A stretch of 64,000 nucleotides of DNA from Rotaria sp. Silwood1 (taxonomy: Eukaryota; Rotifera; Eurotatoria; Philodinida; Philodinidae). How positions within the stretch are numbered: the first letter of the stretch is position 1; each line of letters opens with the position of its first letter. The stretch covers positions 1 to 64,000 of the forward strand of contig CAJNOP010000857.1 in assembly GCA_905250075.1 (NCBI GenBank), written 5' to 3'. The notes under the pieces were generated by a model. It searched no databases. It saw only the letters and a list, made by a program, of their open reading frames with translations, and was not told where the DNA came from. The position numbers and the translations under genes were made by a program. This document shows, piece after piece, positions 9,385-19,793 of this stretch.

Positions 9385-10599
9385 ATGACATCCCCTATTG
9401 CAGACCATCTCATAGTCTGCCTAGATGAACAATTTAGCTCATGTGAACAAACTCCAACAGAATATGAATATAAAACTTGCATACCTGACTCGACTACAAT
9501 TCAGACAGAAGATTTCAATACTGGCTATCTTTCTCGATTGGAACATAATATGAAAGCGTGTTTCTCAACAATACCTGGATCTCTAGAAATTTTTCATGAT
9601 ATTGACGAATGTTGCCAGTGTATCAGTGAAAATGCAGCTACCAAGGCAATTTTCTTCATTACATCTGGTATTCTGGCAGAAAAAATCCTTTTGCGTTTGG
9701 CAGAGATATACGGTTCGATCAAGAAGATGTATGTTCTTGACGATGACATTTCAGGAATCGCTGATAGGATTAAAAATTATCGAAATCAGGACATTGACAT
9801 TCGTCTGTTTGATCTTCCTAACACTCTTCTAATTCGTATTCTAAAAGATGTCAGCGAACATTATTTATTAAAAGGAAAAGACCATAAAAATCATCTATCA
9901 TCATCAGCTAACTCTGTATTGGTTTACTTTGATTGGGCTAAGGAAATGGTGACCCGTGCAAACCAACTGGAGAAAGATGAATTTGAAAGCAAGTTGAGGG
10001 ACATAGAAACGCATAAGAATGAAACAGAAAAGTCGATTATACAAACAAGCTTGGTGAATGATGCCGAACAACAACTACGTCACTTGAAACTTAAAGAAGA
10101 CTCGGAGTCTTTGGTGGTGATATTTATTGTTGGATTGCACATGAAATCTATTCATATTGCTTCTGACATCGCTGGACTAATAGCTTGCAAGACGAATGAA
10201 CAAGTCATGTCAGCCATATCGAATGAGAAACTGTTCAATCCAATTATTGTTGTATCATCCACAGAACCATCTAATGAACTACTATCACTCATTCAACCTC
10301 TGCATTATTACTTTGTTTCAAGACTAGAAGAATTCAGCCGAAATTCATCGACAACCAATTTAAATATCACATATGTTTATGGGATCGATCATCTTACGAA
10401 TCACCTGTATCACAAGTTGGGCCAGTACTATCGAGATTCTGCTCTTCAAGCACGTAATGAATTCCAAGACAGAGAAAAAGCTAAGCGTCTGCTCGAGAGA
10501 TCTACAAAATGCTACAAACTACTTAAAAGTGATACCGAGAAAACAATGAAACGCTATGCCGAAATATTGGAAAAACAAGAACCTAAGATTCGCCAATAA
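9385..10599 (+). CDS. Tandem rotifer alpha/beta-domain protein
   Basis: 404 residues. Two alpha/beta units can be seen. The first, about 9-120, has LIVCLDEQF, EIFHDIDECCQCI, KAIFFITSG and IKKMYVLDDD. The second, about 245-335, has LVVIFIVGLHMKSI, SAISNEKLFNPIIVVSS and LHYYFVSRLEE. Each is followed by a helical segment with similar words (SEHYLLKG... near 155; GQYYRDSALQ near 355), suggesting duplication of domain plus helical tail. A charged, coiled-coil-like linker (195-235) separates them. No ADP-ribosyltransferase domain is attached. A 3' splice site (tctttctttag, ending at 9351) precedes the ATG by 33 bases. Relationship to the 6026 and 13394 products is inferred from domain pattern, and biochemical role is unknown. 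Confidence 0.72.
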   Translation: MTSPIADHLIVCLDEQFSSCEQTPTEYEYKTCIPDSTTIQTEDFNTGYLSRLEHNMKACFSTIPGSLEIFHDIDECCQCISENAATKAIFFITSGILAEKILLRLAEIYGSIKKMYVLDDDISGIADRIKNYRNQDIDIRLFDLPNTLLIRILKDVSEHYLLKGKDHKNHLSSSANSVLVYFDWAKEMVTRANQLEKDEFESKLRDIETHKNETEKSIIQTSLVNDAEQQLRHLKLKEDSESLVVIFIVGLHMKSIHIASDIAGLIACKTNEQVMSAISNEKLFNPIIVVSSTEPSNELLSLIQPLHYYFVSRLEEFSRNSSTTNLNITYVYGIDHLTNHLYHKLGQYYRDSALQARNEFQDREKAKRLLERSTKCYKLLKSDTEKTMKRYAEILEKQEPKIRQ

Positions 10600-12569
10600 A
10601 TTAAAAATTCTATTCCAGCTAGAAATATTGAAAAAGTCATCCTGCATGTTCGTATCGTCAATAAGTCAACAACCTCATCTAATTCCTTATATTGGTTATA
10701 TGTAATTACTATAAAAATAAAGAATCAGCTGCTCTGTAAAAAATCCATACTATTGAGAAACGAAAAGTGAGATTTACGAATATTTGTATACTGGAAGAGT
10801 TTTCAACTCGATCTTGGAGGCTCTGCAAGGGTTTTTCGCATTGAAAATGGATATCTAAAAGTTTGAAAACCCTCGTGACATTAAAATGTTTGAAAGTCTA
10901 CTTGTTTTGATTTTCTACAATATGGATATTTTCAAAACGTAGTATCACTCCACTCAATTTTCGGTGATTGGCGAATTTGTATCTGAAAATCTTATGGATT
11001 TTTTTGTTTCTAGTTAACGTCAACTTTTATATATTTATCAAAAGCTTGTGAAAAAAAATCGATGAAGTGTCAAGTACGATGTAATATCATCATTTCCTAA
11101 TAAACTTTGAAGTGCTTTGAAATATAGCATTAATCTTATCAGACATCTTCATATCTCTGTTCTAGATAGATTTGATTATTGTAGTTGTTCTTAAACCATC
11201 ATAACCGAGCCGACAGTGAATTCTAGACGATATGGTAAGTGGTCTATTGATTAGATTTTACTCATTGACTCTAAGTTAAAAGCGAATGAATTTATCTCGC
11301 ATTGTAACCTGTTTATTGCCGATTTCGAGGATTTGAAGCTTTTCTGCTTTGTTTTAATAACTTGGATCTAGTCAAATTTTCACACTTGAAATGGAAGTAG
11401 AGAATATCAGTCGACTGATACATTAAAGTGGTATCATTCTCAGAAGAGAATATTTCAATTTGACTGAAAGCTTCTTAAACGAAACTTATTTCGTTCAGTA
11501 GAGTCTGCTGAAAGTAAACAAAGCCAACATTGATTCATCCGTTGATTAATTTCATCTAGAGTTAAAACCATTTTATTGAGTTTTCGCTCAGAGCATGGTA
11601 TGCCATGAAAATTCATGTATAGAATTTTCAATCTGAGGTTTTTCCAACAAAAAATCTATTCGCCTTTTTTATACATCGAAAGTTTAGGCAAGGGCGGATG
11701 CTTTTTTTCATAGAATATATAGTCTTCAATCAATGAACGCATTTTTATAAGAGATGCAGAAAAATCCAGTTGCTTTATAGATATGTTATCTCATGGAGAA
11801 ACATCGTTTCTAACTGAGGATTTCGATCGATAAAATAAGCGACGAACTTCTTTTTCCGAAGAAAGCTTAAGATCTAAATTGCAATATTAGGATGTTGACG
11901 ATATATCAGAGAAACATGCTAAATACTGAGAAAAATAATCATAACTTGAGTAGAGAGTGAAAAGAAGACAAATCATAATTCGCTTTGTCTATTCTCAGTA
12001 AACTCTACCTGATAGCACAATCCTCGTTCATCTAGATTTTTATCACCTTCAAATCTTCCTTAGTCAGACATAAACTTCATTAACTGCAAGGCAATCGTTT
12101 TATTGAGTTGTATAGAAACGAACAAGGTCTGTTGTCCACAGCATTTGAGTTGCGTCATCGATCTAGACGGTTTCGTTCATGTGTCCATGAAAGTTGCCAA
12201 TCTAAAGAATCAGCGATTGTGATCATTTTGGAAAACTTTTATGCTGCTGTGACCAGAGATCTTAACAATCTGTTGAATCTGTCTGTCCCAGGCCAAGTCA
12301 AGACCGTATACACACCAGGCAGGCCGCTTAGGACAGAAAAGCCGCTTGTCTGTCACAGTTTTCATGATTTTCAATAAAAAGAATTATTTTTGAGCAGCAA
12401 AAATACTTCCTAAAGCAGACTAGAGCACCTTGAATGGTATAACATGAAAAATTAGCAAGAATCTGTGCATAATGCACGCCAGCGTTTTTGTTCTTTAATA
12501 TACGACCTCGAAATCTTGACCTTTCACATGGTAACAGACACATGAACATCGCTCGTTATGTACATAGAA

Positions 12570-12945
12570 GCCCTATGGCGTGATATCCTTATATTGCTAA
12601 TAGTTCACGTAACCTTACGGCTTTATAGCCTTATATTTCTTGTAGCTCTTTGAGCCTTGAGCGCTTATAACCCTACTACTTGTAGCCTAACCCCCTTAGA
12701 ATAGTCCCCTTATAGTGTCCCTTTCGTATAGTCGTACCTCTTTAGAGCCTTACCTCGTCATTGCCTTACTCCCTTATAGCCTAACCTCCTTATAACTTCA
12801 CCCCTTATTGCGATACTTCATTATAGCCCTATGCCCTTATAGTTTTTCCCGTCATAGCCTTGTCCTTTTTGTCTTAGTCTCTTATAGCCTCACTCCTTAA
12901 TTGCCTTACTTCGTTATAGCTTTACCCCTATATATCCTTGCTCGA
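12570..12945. repeat. Degenerate minisatellite, about 16 bp unit
   Basis: About 20 degenerate units close to CCTTATAGCCTTACTC run head to tail. For example, cttatagcctaacctc, cttataacttcacccc, ttattgcgatacttca and ttatagccctatgccc are consecutive 16-mers near 12774-12840. Unit length varies from 14 to 16. Confidence 0.75.
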
Positions 12946-13123
12946 CCTTTCACCTTTAACCATTGAATCGGCACAGACAGGCACACACACTGAATATTAT
13001 ATATATAGATGAGCATTTATCGTTGTCTATTATCATGACATAGTGCTATTTCCATTGAAATATCATCTAAACAATAACATATATAAATAAACAGGCCACA
13101 GCAGACAGGCAGACCAGAGGGTT

Positions 13124-13182
13124 GATGTGGGAGTGTGGGGTGTGGGTGCTGATCATTCCATGGTTCACACTCACATTCCACA
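13124..13182. repeat. Telomere-type hairpin
   Basis: gatgtgggagtgtggggtgt (from 13124) faces ttcacactcacattccacat (ending 13182) around a short loop that itself contains tccatgg. Confidence 0.75.
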
Positions 13183-13393
13183 TCGTAGAAGAAACAATGA
13201 TAAACATTATCTGAAATAAACCACCAGTTGAGGTTAGCAACGTAATTGGAAACAGTCAACTTTGCCTAGTAAAATAGAGTAGAGTAACGGTTGAATTCAA
13301 TAGTGAAGAGAAAAACGATTATTACTAGATATAATCATTTCAATCGCTGGGGCAAACTAATGATTTCATTTATTTTAGGCACTACAGTTAGGT

Positions 13394-13948
13394 ATGGCAC
13401 GTCCCCCTACTTTATTTGAGGATCAACCAACTATAATAATCTTCGATCTTAATCATTATATCACCAATCGCCTTAGGGACTTAAAACCTTTCCATGATAT
13501 TGCTTTCATAATAAATAATGAAAATCATCTCTATCATGAATTAGATCGTCTCAATAAGGTATTTATAACGATTGCTATACTACCACAATGGAATCATGCC
13601 CAAGCACAAACATTGGTTCAACAAAATCTTCTTCAATATCCTAGTGTCGCACATCTTTGTCTGTTCTTCATAAATGGTCAAGAAAGTGACATGAGACCAA
13701 TCTGCGGCACTCGACTTATTGGATGCTATTCAATTACAAGCAACATTACGGCACAAACTCGCAATGCCTGTGCAAAAGCAAATGACCTGCATATCGAATA
13801 TTGTGAATACCATCAGCAACAAAATGAGGTCCGAGGTGACATTGGCGTGGCTAATGTATATGCCATAGAAAAACTTCGGCGTGTGGATCTTCAAGCCGCA
13901 TTCAACGAGCAACTTGAAAGAGAATTTGAAGAGGAGCTTTTCGATTGA
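13394..13948 (+). CDS. Short rotifer alpha/beta-domain protein
   Basis: 184 residues, one exon, start 16 bases after a 3' splice site (tattttag, ending at 13378). The chain alternates predicted strands and helices: TIIIFDLNHYI, IAFIINNENHLYHEL, KVFITIAILPQW, HLCLFFINGQ, GTRLIGCYSI. The layout resembles the domain in the 6026 and 9385 products, but sequence identity is weak. It has an acidic C-terminus (EREFEEELFD). No enzyme motif or membrane segment is visible. Third gene of a co-oriented cluster spanning 8 kb. Function unknown. Confidence 0.6.
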   Translation: MARPPTLFEDQPTIIIFDLNHYITNRLRDLKPFHDIAFIINNENHLYHELDRLNKVFITIAILPQWNHAQAQTLVQQNLLQYPSVAHLCLFFINGQESDMRPICGTRLIGCYSITSNITAQTRNACAKANDLHIEYCEYHQQQNEVRGDIGVANVYAIEKLRRVDLQAAFNEQLEREFEEELFD

Positions 13949-15602
13949 ATCTATACTATATTAGACTATTCCTTTTGACTTTCCAGCGGCTAATAAACTA
14001 CTATTTATTTTAAACATTTGACGCAAAGCAACATCTTTATCGCGAGACCTTGACATACTTTCTTTGACTTTCTTGGATAATCTTTCTTTTAATATAATCC
14101 GTTCAAAGTTCGTCTTTGTGTTAAGTTCTCTTACTTATTTTCAAGCTTGACTTAAATGCATTACCACTTGTACTTTGTTTATTGCAACATTTTGAATTTA
14201 GTTTTGAGCACAATCCTTTTAGAGAACTCTATCATTTAATATCACTCGTTTCACACAATGAAGTAAACGCGGTGGAGACATTGAGGATCAGTCTCCACTA
14301 ATGTTAAACTTGACATTTCATAGGAATACATTGCTTTTAAACCTTTTATACACTTGTGTCAGAGCATCCTAGGCACAAGGATGGTTTCATCAAAAGTATA
14401 GAATTATCGCGTTTCCTAGCAAGTTTCATTCTGAAAATCTGGACGCAAGCAACTGTTTTCGAACAAAAAGAATTGTTGGTTCGTTACTATTTAACAGTCG
14501 TATGAAATTGGTCTAGTTAAACAAACTTTGAATCTTTTCTACAAAGCGTTCTAATATGGGTATTGCAAACGAGGTCATTCTAGGTAGCAAAATTATCGGG
14601 CAACTTTTTACGAGTTGGATACAAATATACGTGTCTTCCTGGAAAAATCGCAAGTAGAAGATTTTAAAACAGTGTGCGAAACGTTCTGGCTTCGAGAAAA
14701 TTCAGTAAATACACAACTAACGTTCGCCGCTACGACTCACTTGGCCCTCGACTGAATAAGGGAGAAATATTTTTTCCAGGAATTGATAGTGGTAGAACCA
14801 ATCTATTAATTCTATCTCTGAATAGCAACACAAATTCTCTCAAATTGCTACTGCAAGAAACAGTTTTGTTGTTTTTGTAAAATAATTAAAAGTAAACCTA
14901 ATTTTTCAATTAAAACTTGTAAGGAAAGCCAAATTATCCATATACAAGTCGACTTTAATTATTAAACCCTTCTAGCACAATAAATAGTATGGTATTATGA
15001 GATGCTAATAATTGCTCGCACAAGGGTGTGGGTGTGTGCGTGTAGCTTGAAGAGGACACCAACACCCACACCCTCCAATACAGCGACTAACATTCCTAAC
15101 ATTATAGTCATAGATAGTGCACATCCCTCAGTTTTCAAAATTTCGACACATGTTCACACAAACATGTACGGTAGGTCAGCCAATCAACTAATATAATACT
15201 CGATAAATGTTTCTGATATCGACTAGTCGAGGTGGTTTTCACTCTGAACCTGAATCTGCTATTGAGTTTTCCTTTTGACTTCGGTGAGTTGAATCAAAGT
15301 CAGAAGTAGAGAAGTAGTATAGAAAGTAGATGACTCTATCGTATTGAAAGCATATACTATTACTTGGAATTCGCGGAATCAATTTTTTCATCCTGACATA
15401 CCATCATTGTTAATCCTTAGAAAAATACCAAAATATTGTTCTACTAACGCATCAGAAAGAAAATCAGAAATTAGTTGTTGAATGGTTAAAGCAAAGAGTA
15501 ATAAAAAGCGAAAGAAGATGAAATCAAGATTCAACTGGAAAAACAAGTTCATAGCATTGGTTGCCGATGGTAATGACTCTTCTTGGGATAGAAATTGATG
15601 CC
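13949..15602. other. Intergenic
   Basis: AT-rich sequence separating plus-strand and minus-strand genes. It has one telomere-type hairpin (15023-15074). The short open frames here look random. Confidence 0.4.
15023..15074. repeat. Telomere-type hairpin
   Basis: agggtgtgggtgtgtgcgtg (from 15023) faces caccaacacccacaccct (ending 15074), with a loop of about 10 bases. Compact and well paired. Confidence 0.8.
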
Positions 15603-18260
15603 TTAACCTATTGAACAGACACCAGAACTTGCATTTGAACAGATGCTGAAGGCAATATCATCAAGCGCCATATCGTTTCCTCCTCCATTGGGAGTGTTTG
15701 AAATCATTAATAAGACGACTGATGTATTCGTTGCTACAAATGAAATACCATATTTCGTCCAAGTCATGCTGCTATATTCAGGTATGTCGCCGGAACTTTT
15801 CTGTGCAATTAAAGTGTTGTCAGATGTTGCAGTTCGAATTTCAAATAAAACGTTCGGTTTAGCAAGACCATATGGTCTGACAATATTAGTCAAATAGACC
15901 GAAAATTCATACCGTTGACCAATGCACAAATTATCAACAGTGTCCTTATAAAATTCGCCAGGATTAGGATCTGCATTAGCCAAAAACATGTATCCACCGC
16001 TATCATTAGGTGTATGATCTACAGCTCCTCCATGCCAAACAACAGGACTACTAGGAACTACATTAGTAAAAGCAAAATCGCCATCAGATATTGGATTTGC
16101 GAACAGTTGATGATAACTTGTTGTAAAACTGAGGTTAGCAGGCGTGTCTAAAGAAAAGGTAGCAGAACCAGCGCCAAATGTAACCAAGAAAATTGGAGCT
16201 ACATTGGTTGTATTGTCATCAGAACATAAACCAGCCGATTCTGCAAAAAGATCACAATAAGAGCAAGCACTAAAGAAAGCATCCGACATACGAATTTCAC
16301 AACTTGAACCGATAAAGCCAGTTGTGCACAAGCATGTGTTTGTTTGGATGCATGTTCCATTATTCTGACATTCAGGATAGCATCCAACTAAAATGACAAA
16401 TCAAATCGGTTTTGTGCTGTCAGCCGCTGAGCGATAGTTGGACCAGTCGCCCAAAGGCTTCCGAAATATTTTCTCAAAGTTTCAAAGTATTAAGTTTGGT
16501 AGGCGGTGTCAGCAATGAACTGGTACTTATTTAAGAAATTGTTTACGACTAACATCAATTGGCTGAAATGCAATGATTTGTTTGATCCGTAGCAACAAAT
16601 GCTGAGAGATGCTATCAAGATAATGTGAGAAATTTAAATCAAAAGGCATCAACATAGTAAAACACAGAGTAGGATAGGCACTAGATTGAATCATATTAGT
16701 TTCCAAAACTTGGCAAAACTGGAGCAAAATATCTCTAAAAAAATGATATAGCTACAGCAGTAGCATTGTTTCATTTGAGATGGTGAGTCGATGACGGAAA
16801 TAAATTATTAAGTAATTCAGATTTATAGGAAATTTGCATTGAAACTTCAATACAATTTCCATAAGTAATTGTATTACTTAATTCATTATTCACAAATATC
16901 ATCGTTAAGAATCGACTAAGGACTAGGAGTAAGTCCCAATATCTACCTTATATACTTAAACATTCGTTATAGATCGTGTTTCACAAAAAATACCATCAAA
17001 GTGATAGAGTGGACAGTATTTTTGCTTTTTAAAGTCACAGAGGTTTCCGTGAATGTGAAGCTCAAATAAGCATTCACATATATCACTCACATTCTGTTGT
17101 TGTGGTAATAGTTGTTGTTGTTGTAGTTACGCTAGTCGTTGTTGTGGTGATAGTAGTTGTTGTTGTGCTAGTGGTCGAGGAAGTGGTTGTGGTTGTGGTT
17201 GTACTTTTGTTGCTTGAAGTAACAGCTAAAACTCAAAAGATTCAATGTAGTACGCTGAAGCAGCGATATATGTCACTTTACAAATATTCGAAATGGATGT
17301 GAGTATCACTGAAGTTTTGACTTTAAAAGAACAGTGCGAACAATAGTCACGCGCCCACACTTAGACCCGACACTAACAACTCTCAAGTTTTATACGCTGA
17401 TATAGTTTCTACATAGAGAGCATATAAGTTTTAAAAAAACTATAGAAATCGATAATAACTTAATAAGGAACACACAAAAGACAGCTAAAAAATATTAGAA
17501 AGAGTGTGATTTTTCTCCAAGGGTGGCTATGGATGTTCTCTCCATCCACACCGACAACGGCATTCATACTTCCCAACATTAAGATGAATACATGGGTTTT
17601 ACATGGACAAAAATGATGAGTTATCAGCTGTCAAAAACCTAATAATTTTCTATACTAGGTGATATCTATGTTCACACAAAAAGCTGTTTCGCTTCACTTT
17701 GATATCATTTAAGAATTTATTTGCAACGCAGGATTTAGTGTTCTATACTATATCATTTCTTGCTTTCAAGATCGGACTAACGTAAGTGTGCTTACTCATA
17801 TTGGCACATTCTCCGCTTTACATAAAAGATCTTAAAGAGAATGGATAGATAGTTTCGAAAAAGACATTTATAAAAAAAACATGATTGGTCAACTGATGAT
17901 TAATAACATATTTTGAAATGTTCCATAGACAGGTCAAATCGACTAAATATTTTATCTCTGAAATTCTTCGATACATTTCATACTTTCGCAAAAATCATGA
18001 TTAGAAAACTTAGACAAATAACAAACAATTTACATGAAACATAGTCTAACTTTTCTTGAATACATACCCAAGAGAATAACTGCTGCTAGGCATGCTACCA
18101 GAATAATACAGCATAATAAAACCATTATAGTACAGCAACAGCAACAACTTGTTATGAATGCTCCGCGGCGTCTAAATTACAATCGATATATATATCGAAA
18201 TAAGGGAATATTTCGTTTAGACATATACTCGCCTTCTTTTCCTTTTATTCTCATCGTCAT
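15603..18260 (-). CDS. Single-pass membrane protein: Thr-rich stalk, EGF, jelly-roll
   Basis: Four exons assembled by splice phase: 18260-18229, 18171-18068, 17225-17091, 16387-15603 (351 codons). Introns are 57, 842 and 703 bp with GTATAT, GTATGT and GTGAGT donors. A short basic cytosolic tail is followed by a Cys-rich hydrophobic segment (CCCCCTIMVLLCC...), which makes a signal anchor. Then comes a mucin-like Thr/Ser stalk of about 45 residues, one EGF-like module (CYPECQNNGTCIQTNTCLC, completed by GFIGSSCE), and a domain of about 220 residues with GGYMFLANADPNPGEF and GNDMALDDIAFSIC. The last resembles jelly-roll carbohydrate-binding domains. Likely a cell-surface adhesion or recognition protein. 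The first exon is uncertain and other upstream exons may exist. A weak telomere-type hairpin lies in intron 2. Confidence 0.75.
17521..17553. repeat. Weak telomere-type hairpin inside an intron
   Basis: gggtggctatggatg faces catccacacc in the intron between 17225 and 18068. Short and degenerate, the weakest member of the set. Confidence 0.35.
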
Positions 18261-19191
18261 TCTCTCCAATAATCCAATAAAACGTGAATAGACGACGCTG
18301 TTTATCTTGCATAATAACTTCTTCGTTCATGGGTAAAATTTTAGTTGTGCTTGAGGTGGATGTTGAAAGATCATGTCTTGATATAAAGTATAAGTCGGTG
18401 GACTAAAAAGAATCAAAACACTGGATCTATATATAAATAGATAATAAGAAAAGTCACGTTTTCTCTTGTATATAAACGTACAAAGAAATGCGAAGATCGG
18501 ATGTTTATTTTTGTTGTATTTTACTTGTGTGATGCTATTGGAATTAAATGACTAAGATTATATTAATTTTCCTTTTCTATATGTTTCTTCTATGACGTTG
18601 TTATTTTTCTCTATTTAAGCTTTTTACTATTCGATCGTTCACTCAGCCATAAAAGATCAAGCATATTGATCGTATATGACTCTGTCATAAGAAAGAAAAT
18701 AATCTGAATGAGAGACATTTAATATGTCACAAGTAGAATCGCCCTCCCATAGCTGTAGTTCTGATAATATTTTCACAATTGCTTTTTAAATCAAACATAG
18801 TGATTTGATCACTGGTTTGTTCAAAATTTTAAAATGTATTCGTTTGATCTAGAAAGACTTATTAAACGATGCAATGCAGTTTGTAAAAATATAATCATTC
18901 GATAGTGATCTAGAGTATCGGCCAGTTTCTTAGAATCTAATATAAATCTTGTTCAAGTTATTAATCATAAATACCACGATTGTATTACGGTGTCCAGATC
19001 GAAAAATCAGATATAACATCATGTAATACAAGATAAAATTGTTCAAAACAATCTTAGTTTCAGTAATCTTATACTAAGTTGTACTATAAGATTTCTAATA
19101 GTTCAATGATTGTTGGATCAAAGATCTGATCAATTCTTTTCTTTTTTATATTATTTGATCCAAGTTGTTACTTGAGATCGAGAAAAGTCTT
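18261..19191. other. Between gene models, possible extra exon
   Basis: On the minus strand a 3' splice site at about 18403 (tttttag) is followed by an open frame of about 60 codons (from STDLYFISRHD) running into the first exon of the neighbouring membrane-protein gene in another frame. It may be an alternative exon of either neighbour. The remainder is AT-rich and empty. Confidence 0.3.
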
Positions 19192-19793
19192 CTATTCAAA
19201 AGAAAATGTTATTACTTTGCTCAATGGACTTGAATTTTCTTCCCGTACTGGTGATATTGGATTTATTTTGTATGGATTCCTTAAGGGCGTCACTATTCTC
19301 TTTGGATATGTTGATGATCGAGTTATCAATTGCACACGAGTAGATCGATGAAATCTATTGTTCTGATAGTTTAAAGATTGACTTCGCTTTTTTGCATGAT
19401 TCGGCAACGATATTCTCTTTACGAAATGACTTGATGATTGATTTGTTTGTTCGTTATTAGTTGAGTACCAAAATAATTTTTGGTGATTGTTCGATGATGA
19501 ATTCATACTGTGTAAATCAAAAGGTGAATATGTTGATTGATTTGGATCGTTCCGTAAAAGATTTGTTGTGCTCTTATAGCTTGACGATCGACTTATTCTC
19601 TGTACATGAATTGATGAGTATCTTCTATTATTGTGATTATTTGTCAATTTCTTATTGTTTAAACTTTGACTAGTCCTCTGCAATGATAATAAAATCTTTC
19701 TAATATATAATTGTATAGATATGAGTGATTACATACGATTATTTGCGATCGATTGACACTGCTAACTGTGATTTTATGAACTGATGATGCCAT
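19192..19793 (-). CDS. Basic Ser/Asn/Arg-rich protein, two exons
   Basis: Exon 1 is 19793-19737 (19 codons from ATG), then a 59 bp intron (GTATGT...TTGCAG), then exon 2 19677-19192, joined in phase 0 for 180 codons. The protein is disordered-looking and basic, with repeated RS/SR and Asn runs (RISRSSSYKS, NNHQKLFW, ITRSSTYPKR). No domain recognised. A possible donor (AAA then GTAATA) near 19207 could join it to an open exon beginning at 18402, so the real gene may be longer and its end different. Such a tail could be the cytosolic part of a membrane protein, but it does not splice in phase to the one at 15603-18260. Confidence 0.5.

Larger units (their letters stand above)
10600..13393. other. 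Intergenic with minisatellite and hairpin
   Basis: 10600-12560 is AT-rich and shows no gene that I can support. It is followed by a degenerate 16-bp minisatellite (12570-12945) and a telomere-type hairpin (13124-13182). A 3' splice site (tattttag, ending at 13378) closes the stretch just before the next ATG. Confidence 0.4.

Noticed and set aside
17102..17302. Plus-strand Val-rich frame
   Set aside because: It is the antisense of the Thr-rich stalk exon (17225-17091) of the minus-strand membrane protein gene, which is supported by splice sites and phase.
18034..18291. Plus-strand 85-codon frame with Gln run
   Set aside because: Antisense of the transmembrane exon 18171-18068. The minus strand gives a convincing signal anchor in phase with neighbouring exons.
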